A DNA stretch of 19,030 bases from Baffinella frigidus (Eukaryota > Cryptophyceae > Cryptomonadales > Baffinellaceae): assembly GCA_026770585.1 (NCBI GenBank), contig MU646691.1, positions 282,760-301,789 on the forward strand. Reading direction: 5' to 3'. Positions within the stretch are counted from its first letter, which is position 1, and each line of letters begins with the position of its first letter. The notes under the pieces were generated by a model, which was not told the origin of the DNA, ran no database searches, and saw only the letters and a program-made list of their open reading frames with translations. Positions 14,438 to 19,030 of this stretch are shown here, piece after piece. The position numbers and the translations under genes are program-made.

Positions 14438-14670
14438 GCCACGTGACCAGAATTAGACCATGCAACCAGAATTAGACCATGTAACCAGAATTAGACCATG
14501 TAACCAGAGTTAGACCATGTGACCAGAATTAGAGCATGTAACCAGAATGATACCATGTAACCAGAATTAGAGCAGGTAACCAGAATTGTACACCTGGGCC
14601 AGAATTAGATCATGTTACCAGAATGACCACGTGGCCAGAATGAGACCATGTACCCAAGATTAGAAAAACG
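14438..14670. repeat. 19-bp minisatellite next to and containing an exon acceptor
   Basis: About ten copies of ACCATGTAACCAGAATTAG-type units. The piece GTACACCTGGGCC at 14431-14440 is the acceptor and first codons of the adjacent exon, in reverse complement. It reappears inside the array at about 14588-14600, so the exon boundary was copied along with the repeat. Confidence 0.8.
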
Positions 14671-14754
14671 AGAATATAGACCACGACCTCACTCAGCTAC
14701 ATCTTACGGATCACGGCTCCCCATGTACAGGGCCTGAATATGATCCGAAAGGAA

Positions 14755-14832
14755 GCATGGCTTTTCTGCAGGACCAGTTCCGGTGTCCGCCTATATTGGG
14801 AGCTCGAAGAACCTCAAGGACCTGAAAGTGTA
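14755..14832 (-). pseudogene. Degenerate copy of the KFFELP repeat
   Basis: Reads SLRFFELP, then a stop codon, then ADTGTGPAEKP, matching 15188-15265 (SLKFFELPPQADTGMYPAEKP). It is broken by the in-frame stop. Surrounding sequence (14670-14950) otherwise holds nothing I can identify. Confidence 0.5.
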
Positions 14833-14952
14833 GCGTTCACGTGTTGTGATTTCGCCGTGAGGGATCATGGCTCCGGCTTAACGTTGCGGGGGTGAAGTCA
14901 CTCAAACGTGGTGGGGGTGTGGAGGAGGAAGGAAGGGGTGAGAGACCTTGAC

Positions 14953-14994
14953 CATTCGCGTGAAAAGCGGCACCGCCTGCCGGAAGACTATCTC
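14953..14994 (-). CDS. Exon encoding EIVFRQAVPLFTRM
   Basis: Seen: acceptor TTGGTTGCAG, then 14 codons EIVFRQAVPLFTRM to a possible donor ATG|GTCAAG. Using AAG|GTCTCT instead adds VK (end 14947) and also keeps phase 0. It would lead straight into the hydrophobic segment of the next two exons, as a juxtamembrane stretch. Very short, so moderate confidence. Confidence 0.4.
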
Positions 14995-15006
14995 CTGCAA
15001 CCAAGA

Positions 15007-15112
15007 TTCGGGTTTAGGGGCTAGGGCTTAAGGGTTAGGGCTTAGGGTTCTGGGTTTTGGGTTTAGGTTTTAGGGTTTAGGGTTAACGGTTCAGGGTTCA
15101 GGGTTCTCCATT
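15007..15112. repeat. Telomere-like TTTAGGG array
   Basis: Degenerate TTTAGGG and GGTTCAGGG units, ending a few bases upstream (in transcript sense) of the acceptor GGTTGCAG of the exon at 14953-14994. Confidence 0.85.
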
Positions 15113-15328
15113 TGCTAAGACATCGCCTAGATTCAGGTAAGGACGCGATGCGATGTATTTGGTAGCCATCCGAGCAGTGTGTGGCAGCACCCACGGCTTT
15201 TCTGCTGGATACATTCCAGTGTCCGCCTGTGGTGGGAGTTCAAAGAACTTCAAGGACCTGAAGGACCCAGGAGGGTTTGGGGGAGCAGTGTCTGCCAAGA
15301 TCCAGGTGGCCTCGCCTAGAAGGGTCAC
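15098..15328 (-). repeat. Dispersed repeat with a 76-codon open frame (KFFELPPQADTG..AEKPW)
   Basis: Seen: the minus strand is open from 15328 to 15098 and includes SLKFFELPPQADTGMYPAEK and a tail KYIASRPYLNLGD. About 75 bp (15188-15265) has a diverged copy at 14755-14832, where the same frame carries a stop. The copy pair and lack of clear splice sites suggest a repeat or a retired exon, not an active gene. I do not recognise the protein. Confidence 0.35.
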
Positions 15329-15336
15329 CTTATATA

Positions 15337-15425
15337 CTAAACCCTAAACCCTAAACCCTAAGCCCTAAGCCCTACACCCAAAACCCTAAGCCATCAACCC
15401 TAAACCTCAAACCCCAAACCCCCTT
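15337..15425. repeat. Telomere-like CCCTAAA array, opposite orientation
   Basis: CCCTAAA-type units on the plus strand, opposite to most arrays in the window (TTTAGGG on plus). It immediately follows the KFFELP repeat. Confidence 0.85.
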
Positions 15426-15583
15426 AGACATGTCTGGGAGGGCCTTCGGGGGGACGGGTCGGGTCTTTTTATTGTTATTTTTAACTACACCGAGCCAGAT
15501 GACTACTGCCTGAAAGTCATCCGGAGTTCCCCTCCCAGAGTTGGGCTCAGAGTTCCCGTCCTACCCACACTACCCACAGGGAC

Positions 15584-15610
15584 CTGCATGTCAACGACGG
15601 CACGCTTCGC
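15584..15610 (-). repeat. Partial copy of exon 3' end plus donor (AKRAVVDMQ|GTCCC)
   Basis: Reads AKRAVVDMQ followed by GTCCCT, against AKRAVVYMQ|GTCCCG in the exon at 15802-15870. Reading frame is kept. The retained CAG|GT means it could serve as a donor, or its CAG as an acceptor. Confidence 0.65.
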
Positions 15611-15612
15611 TC

Positions 15613-15724
15613 TCCTCTCTCTCTCCTCTCTCTCTCCTCTCCCGCTCCCCTCTCTCTCTTCTCTCTCTCGTCTCTCTTTCCTCTCTCTCTCCTCTCTCGC
15701 TCCTCTCTCTCTCTCCTCTCGCTC

Positions 15725-15764
<40 letters not shown>

Positions 15765-15797
15765 CTCTCTCTATCATCTCTCCTCTCTCCTCTCTCG
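15613..15797. repeat. (CT)n-rich tract with TCCT interruptions
   Basis: About 185 bp of CTCTCTCTCCT repeats on the plus strand (GA-rich in transcript sense), lying between the exon end at 15802 and its downstream partial copy. The long RERERE/LSLSLS frames across it are artefacts. Confidence 0.9.
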
Positions 15798-15801
15798 GGA
15801 C

Positions 15802-15870
15802 CTGCATGTAGACGACGGCGCGCTTGGCCTCCGAGAGACTGTCGAGCGTCCAGTCCTCCTCCTTCATCTC
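15802..15870 (-). CDS. Exon encoding EMKEEDWTLDSLSEAKRAVV
   Basis: Seen: acceptor GGGTTCAG, 23 codons beginning EMKEEDWTLDSLSEAKRAVV and finishing YMQ, then CAG|GTCCCG. Charged and helix-favouring; phase 0 on both sides. Directly downstream is a CT tract of about 190 bp, then a copy of the exon's final 27 bp and donor (15584-15610). Upstream is the acceptor-bearing minisatellite. So both exon boundaries have been copied outward. Function unknown. Confidence 0.55.
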
Positions 15871-16075
15871 CTGAACCCTCGCTTTCTGCTTTAAAACTCC
15901 TGAACCAACGCTTTTTCGGTTATGTCCTGAACCCACTCTTTCTCGGTGAAAACTCCTGAACCCACACTTTCTCGGTAAAAAAACTGATGAACCCACGCTT
16001 TCTCGGTTAAAACTCCTGAACCCTCGCTTTCTCAGTTGAAACTCCTGAATCCATGCTTTCTAGGTTCAATGTGTT
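15871..16075. repeat. Minisatellite of about 29-30 bp carrying reiterated splice acceptors
   Basis: About seven copies of CTCCTGAACCCACGCTTTCT-type units. On the minus strand each unit contains GGTTCAG|GAG, the very sequence that forms the acceptor and first codon of the exon at 15802-15870, which abuts the array. So the array looks like repeated copying of that acceptor. Confidence 0.8.
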
Positions 16076-16117
16076 CCGACGTCAGGTTTCGGGAATCCAC
16101 GCTAGTTAGGTTACAAC

Positions 16118-16530
16118 GTTTCGGGTTTCGCATTTCGGTGTAGGTTTCGGTTTTCGGTTTCCGGTTTCCGGGTTGAGAGGTTTTGGGTTTTGGGTGTAGA
16201 GTTCGGGGTTCGATTTTCGGTATCCGGGTTTCGCATTTCGGGTGAAGGTTTCATTTTTCGGTTTTCGGTTTTCGGGTTGAGAAGTTTCGGGTTTCGGGTG
16301 TAGAGTTCGGGGTTCGATTTTCGGTATCCGGGTTTCGCATTTCGGGTGAAGGTTTCATTTTTCGGTTTTCGGTTTTCGGGTTGAGAAGTTTTGGGTTTCG
16401 GGTGTAGATTTCGGGGTTCGATTTTCGGTATCCGGGTGTCGGGTGTCGGGTTTCTGGTGAAGGTGTTCGGTCTTCGGTTTTCGGTTTTCGGTTTCAGGGT
16501 TGAGAGGGTTCGGTGTCCGGGTTTTGGGTG
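16118..16530. repeat. 104-bp tandem array built of TTTCGGG-like units
   Basis: The landmark TATCCGGG recurs at about 16221, 16325 and 16429, exactly 104 bp apart, with an earlier partial unit near 16120. Each unit consists of TTTCGGG/TTTTCGG variants, so a higher-order satellite has formed from a telomere-like base repeat. It occupies the intron between the exons at 16537 and 15870. Confidence 0.8.
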
Positions 16531-16536
16531 TCGCGC

Positions 16537-16674
16537 CTCGATGGGAGTGCCGGAGGCAAAACGCGATTTTCTCGAGAGGTCGTTCCCGAACTTCCAGTAG
16601 GATTCGTCGGCTGTCTCCCAGCCTTTGAATGTCGGGATGTTGACTTGCACGTGCATGTGGTAGAACTCCGAGAC
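16537..16674 (-). CDS. Exon encoding VSEFYHMHVQVNIPTF..ESYWKFGNDLSR
   Basis: Seen: acceptor GCGGAAGCAG, then 46 codons starting VSEFYHMHVQVNIPTFKGW, continuing ADESYWKFGNDLSRKSRF and ending TPIE. Aromatic-rich composition suggests a folded extracellular or ligand-binding segment, but I cannot name the family. The 3' end is uncertain. A GC donor after GAG (GCGCGA) preserves phase 0; the alternative GTTTTG about 20 bp earlier would change phase. Beyond it the frame stays open through TTTCGGG repeats, whose translation is RNPKP-like low complexity and is taken as intron. Confidence 0.5.
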
Positions 16675-16689
16675 CTGCTTCCGCACCCC

Positions 16690-17225
16690 GGGTTTAGGTT
16701 GGTCTCACTACGATTCCAGTTGTGCGTTTTAAGCGCATGTTAGTTTTATCTCTGGTTTCTGGGTTTAGGGTGGTAGAAATCGATCAAAATAGCTGTCAAT
16801 TTGAAAATTCGCCTTGTTATTGCGCACCTTTTGTCAGATTGTTTACAGTGACAGCTAATATGGTCGAGGCTCTGGGTTCCGGGTTCCGGGTTTCAACCTT
16901 CGGGTGCAGGTTTGTCTCACTACGATCCGGGTTTCGGATCTTGGGCCCTGGTTCCGGGTCCCGGTTTCCTCACGGAGGCCGAAACCGGGAATCGTACCAA
17001 GACAACCCCGATCACGAAACCCAAAATTGCTCCGTGATGGGGGTTGTCTTAGTACGATTCCGGTTTCGGGTTTCGGGTCCTGCTTTCGGGTTCCGGGTTC
17101 CCAGGTTCCAAGTTTTGGGTTGGTCTCACTTCGATCACGGTTTCGGGTTTCGGGTCCATATTGGTCTCATTTCCAGCAATGTTTTGGCTTGCGAGTATAG
17201 TATAGTTAGTTGGTTTGGTTACTAG
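16690..17225. repeat. Intron with TTTCGGG-type repeats and tracts of GGTCTCACTACGAT
   Basis: Degenerate TTTCGGG/TTCCGGG repeats with recurring GGTCTCA-TACGAT segments near 16700, 16912, 17044 and 17131. Open frames here are repeat-driven (low-complexity RNPKP-like translation). I see no gene. Confidence 0.6.
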
Positions 17226-17244
17226 CAACGATTCGGTTTGAGGG

Positions 17245-17349
17245 TATCCCTCAAGTGCCCACGGGGTCACAATTGACACCACAGAGGTCCTATGCATGTC
17301 CTAGGGCCCTACGGTAGGGCGTGTGGGCCTAACGGGCACTGAAGAGATA
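17245..17349. mobile_element. 105-bp terminal-inverted-repeat element, copy 2, at intron position +6
   Basis: The ends are TATCCCTCAAGTGCCC and, reverse-complemented, TATCTCTTCAGTGCCC. The internal stretch GGGCCCTACGGTAGGGCGT is shared with the element at 618-722, and both elements are exactly 105 bp. The right end lies five bases inside the donor GTAAC of the exon at 17355, so it forms the start of that intron. It has no coding capacity (MITE-like). TA may be the target duplication. Confidence 0.6.
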
Positions 17350-17354
17350 GTTAC

Positions 17355-17600
17355 GTCAAAGGACTGGGCGGCTTCGAAGTTCTGGACGTGGTAGTCCCGA
17401 AGCTCCTCCATCACATGCTCGTTCTCCTCCTTGAGGTGTCTCCACTTTGCCTCGTCGCCCTGGTGCGCTGCGATCAACTGTGGCCAGGTTGAGGGTTCAG
17501 GATAGCCACCACGATTTCGTCGAAGCTCTTCCATCACTCCCTCGTTCTCCTCCTTCAGGTGTCCCCACTTCACCTCGTCGCCCTGGTGAGCTGCGATAAA
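17355..17600 (-). CDS. Exon pair: two in-frame copies of an amphipathic helix module (AAHQGDE..KW..HLKEENE)
   Basis: Seen: the copy nearer the donor (17355-17477) starts after CCACAG and reads LIAAHQGDEAKW, HLKEENEHVMEEL and a tail ending QSFD before donor GTAACT. A second copy begins at 17600 after CCCGCAG (FIAAHQGDEVKW, HLKEENEGVMEEL). It runs into the first without a stop, so the 246 nt stay open as one frame. The module is highly charged and looks like an alpha helix or short coiled coil. Two more decayed copies lie upstream (17885-17953, 18105-18178). Either copy, or both, could be spliced in; lengths keep the frame. Family not recognised. Confidence 0.55.
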
Positions 17601-17884
17601 CTGCGGGAGGTTTGAGGTTTGAGGGGTTAGGTGTTCGAGTGTGGGCAGTTAAATGCGCTGGGCATGCTTTGGGGTTGAGGGTTGAGGGGGCAAGGTTGAG
17701 GGTTGAGGGTTGAGGGTTGAGGATAGGCACCTCGATTTGGTAGAAGTGGTGGCACAGGGTTTAGGGTGTAGGGTGTAAGGTGTAGGGTGCAGGGGTTAGG
17801 GTTTAGAGTACAGGGTCTTTAGGGTTTAGAGTGTAGAGTGTAGGGTCTTTAGGGTTTAGAGTGTAGGGTGTAGGGTCAGGATGT

Positions 17885-17953
17885 TGGATCGTTCGCCTTC
17901 TTCAGGTTTGCCCACTTCAAATCGTCGCCTTGGTGCGCTGCGATGAAGTGCGC
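17885..17953 (-). pseudogene. Third, degenerate copy of the AAHQGDE exon module
   Basis: Reads FIAAHQGDDLKWANLKKAN and then diverges. The acceptor CAG of copies 1 and 2 is missing, and the donor half is lost. It is embedded in telomere-like repeats, so it is probably an unspliced relic of tandem exon duplication. Confidence 0.55.
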
Positions 17954-18104
17954 GAGGGTTGAGGGTTCAGGATACCCACCACGATTTGGTAGAAGTGGTG
18001 GCACAGGGGTTAGGGTTTACGGTGTCAGGTATATGGTGTAGGGGCTAGGGTTCATGGTTTAGAGTGTGGGATCTAGGATGATGGCTCGTAGTGAAGGGTC
18101 TAGG

Positions 18105-18178
18105 GTGTTGGCTCGTTCTCCTCGTTGAGGTTTGCCAACGTTGCCTGGTCGCCCTGGTACGCTGCGACAACTGATGAC
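18105..18178 (-). pseudogene. Fourth, most diverged copy of the AAHQGDE exon module
   Basis: Reads VVAAYQGDQATLANLNEENE after a potential TCATCAG acceptor. The key Trp of the other copies (KW) is gone and no good donor follows. It is the oldest-looking member of the tandem set at 17355-18178. Confidence 0.5.
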
Positions 18179-18384
18179 TCCGGGAGGGTTGAGGGTTCAG
18201 GGGTTAGGGGTTCGGGTGTAGGCAGTTGAATGCGCCGGGCATGGTTTAGGGTTCAGGGGTTAGTGTTCAGGGTTCAAGGAAATCCCTTTGGAGTCAGGTG
18301 TAGGGGGGGGGGGCTGGGATCTGACCCAGCTGGCGGCACATAGTGCAGATCGAATGCGCTTGCCCGAGTGTTAGTAACAGTCTG

Positions 18385-18417
<33 letters not shown>

Positions 18418-18423
18418 TTTTTT

Positions 18424-18471
<48 letters not shown>

Positions 18472-18472
18472 A
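18385..18472. repeat. Compound (CT)n-(TA)n microsatellite
   Basis: A CT run is interrupted by a short T tract and followed by about 22 bp of alternating TA. The complementary arrangement (TA then GA) occurs at 6203-6262 and 6398-6480, so the same compound motif sits in both orientations. It lies just downstream, in transcript sense, of the exon at 18481-18530. Confidence 0.9.
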
Positions 18473-18480
18473 ATAACGAC

Positions 18481-18530
18481 CTGGGATCTGAGCCAGAAGA
18501 CAGAGTCGACGACGAAGACGCGGAACGAGC
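18481..18530 (-). CDS. Exon encoding GSFRVFVVDSVFWLRSQ
   Basis: Seen: acceptor TTTGACGCAG, then 50 nt open in phase 1, ending CCCAG|GTCGTT. The read-out GSFRVFVVDSVFWLRSQ is hydrophobic with charged positions, suggesting a packed helix or strand rather than a membrane span. Joining to the previous exon gives RIDHA-G-SFRVF. The donor lies next to a compound TA/CT microsatellite (18385-18472), and the exon's last bases recur imperfectly near 18316-18334 on the far side. Function unknown. Confidence 0.45.
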
Positions 18531-18784
18531 CTGCGTCAAAAATCTCGAGATTAGATATTTCACCGGGTAAACGGGGGGTTAAATCCAATGGCTCCAGTCT
18601 GGTTGGGGACCCTTCCTGCGTTTAGGGTTTAGAGTTTAGGGTTTAAGGTCTAGGGTGTAGGGTTTGAGGTCTAGGTTTTACGGTTTAGGGTTTAGGGTTT
18701 AGTGTTTAGGGTTCAGGGTTCAGGATTGAGGGTGTAGGGTTCGGGGTTTAGGGTTGGGGTCTGGGGTGTGGGGTTCAGGGTTGA

Positions 18785-18806
18785 GGGGTTAGCCTGCATG
18801 GTCGAT
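18785..18806 (-). repeat. Duplicate of exon 3' end and GC donor
   Basis: This 22-bp stretch differs at one base from 18845-18866, which covers the last codons (IDHA) and the donor of the exon at 18853-18904. Telomere-like repeats separate the two copies. It is one of many splice-junction duplicates in the window. Confidence 0.6.
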
Positions 18807-18852
18807 TAGGGTCTAGGGTTTAGGGTTCAGGGTTTAGTGTTGAGGGGTCAGC

Positions 18853-18904
18853 CTGCATGGTCGATGCGCTCCAGGTTCTTGGTCGCCGCGTTCGTGAATA
18901 GCAC
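18853..18904 (-). CDS. Exon, soluble N-terminal part of the main gene (VLFTNAATKNLERIDHA)
   Basis: Seen: acceptor AAACGCAG precedes a 52-nt open stretch reading VLFTNAATKNLERIDHA plus one extra base. Downstream is a GC-type donor (GCAG|GCTGAC). The phase-1 end fits the next exon exactly: the leftover G plus GC makes Gly. A 22-bp piece covering the last codons and this donor is repeated about 60 bp downstream (18785-18806). GC-AG introns are a known minority class and are commoner in dinoflagellates. It is the most upstream exon I can place; earlier exons lie beyond the window. No recognised domain. Confidence 0.45.
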
Positions 18905-19030
18905 CTGCGTTTCGGGTTTGCGTTTGCGGTTTCGGATTTGGGGTTTAGGGTTGGGGGTTTGGGGTTCATAGTTTCAGGGTGTAGGGTTTGGGGTCTTGAC
19001 ATGTTTTCACGGGTTTGGGGTTTGGGGTTT

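Larger units (their letters stand above)
17610..18275. repeat. Telomere-like degenerate repeats between exon copies, with HHFYQI fragments
   Basis: Degenerate GGGTTGAGG, TTTAGGG and GTGTAGG repeats fill the space between the four copies of the helix module. Two near-identical 35-bp fragments (17722-17760, 17968-18006) read HHFYQI on the minus strand. A related piece at 17500-17527 forms the end of exon copy 2. So the repeating unit includes more than the helix exon. Confidence 0.75.
19..18904 (-). other. Gene model: multi-exon gene, probably a large multi-pass membrane sensor; both ends outside the window
   Basis: Seen: about 21 short exon candidates on the minus strand, each ending at a plausible donor or starting at an AG acceptor. 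They share one reading frame after joining. Phases agree at all junctions with both sides placed; most introns are phase 0. Split codons restore Gly between 18853-18904 and 18481-18530, Gly between 10571-10631 and 9542-10407, and Met between 2299-2369 and 1014-1089. The product has two hydrophobic segments separated by disordered linkers, with helical hydrophilic domains at both ends. Inference: a membrane receptor or sensor, loosely like alveolate TmcB-like proteins. No catalytic motif is visible. Splitting into two genes near the low-complexity exons (6.9-10.4 kb) cannot be excluded. Transcript reads would decide. Confidence 0.5.

Noticed and set aside
14438-14670. CRISPR array
   Set aside because: The direct repeats are adjacent minisatellite units without unique spacers, in a eukaryotic intron context.
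16111-16530. Continuation of the minus-strand frame beyond the exon at 16537 (RNPKP-like protein)
   Set aside because: Stops are simply absent from the telomere-like repeats on this strand. The 104-bp unit shifts frame each time, so it is unlikely to be coding.

Overview
The window looks like nuclear DNA of a microbial eukaryote. There are no bacterial-style operons and no long compact genes. It holds very short exons (about 45-140 bp, a few longer) in introns that are mostly repeats: degenerate telomere-type TTTAGGG arrays, (GA)n/(CT)n tracts, minisatellites and small foldback elements. TTTAGGG-type repeats, relaxed splice donors (GTC, GTA and at least one GC) and acceptors mostly reading AG|G suggest an alveolate alga such as a chromerid or dinoflagellate. 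That placement is an inference and was not tested by any search.

Main gene. I could thread about 21 exon candidates on the minus strand, from about 18904 down to about 19, into one open-ended gene. The order, 5' to 3' in the transcript, is 18853-18904, 18481-18530, 17355-17477 (or 17355-17600), 16537-16674, 15802-15870, 14953-14994, 14389-14433, 13992-14048, 13023-13103, 11617-11727, 10571-10631, 9542-10407, 8669-8782, 7607-8071, 6931-7414, 6512-6617, 5727-5795, 4487-4600, 3807-3884, 3145-3198, 2299-2369, 1014-1089 and 19-100. Reading phase agrees at nearly every junction where both ends can be placed, including two split codons (phase 1 between the first two exons, phase 2 between 2299-2369 and 1014-1089) and a phase-1 join between 10571-10631 and 9542-10407. 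The product would have a soluble helical N-terminal part, a first hydrophobic segment (14433 to 13992), an acidic linker and long disordered Ala/Gly/Pro/Ser-rich stretches. A second hydrophobic segment (4600 to 4487) and a helical C-terminal part follow. This resembles a large multi-segment membrane sensor (alveolate TmcB-like proteins are one possibility), but I do not recognise the family securely. Both gene ends lie outside the window.

Introns. At exon after exon, the DNA spanning a splice junction has been copied, once to several times, into the neighbouring intron. Copies of exon 3' ends with their donors and of exon 5' ends with their acceptors are separated by GA/CT tracts, telomere-like arrays or foldback elements. 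Telomere-like CCCTAAA (transcript sense) and CT tracts often sit directly upstream of the acceptors, where a polypyrimidine tract is expected.

Mobile elements. Three families of small terminal-inverted-repeat elements are visible. One is a 142-bp element at 5415-5556, with two unoccupied copies of its target site elsewhere in the window. Another has its ends against splice sites (5799-5888, 12877-13003). The third is a matched pair of 105-bp elements (618-722, 17245-17349). Two tRNA-derived SINE-like stubs lie near 11.95 and 12.15 kb. The plus strand carries only fragments: a WD40-like exon (2546-2614) and a frameshifted ankyrin-like repeat (3496-3588).
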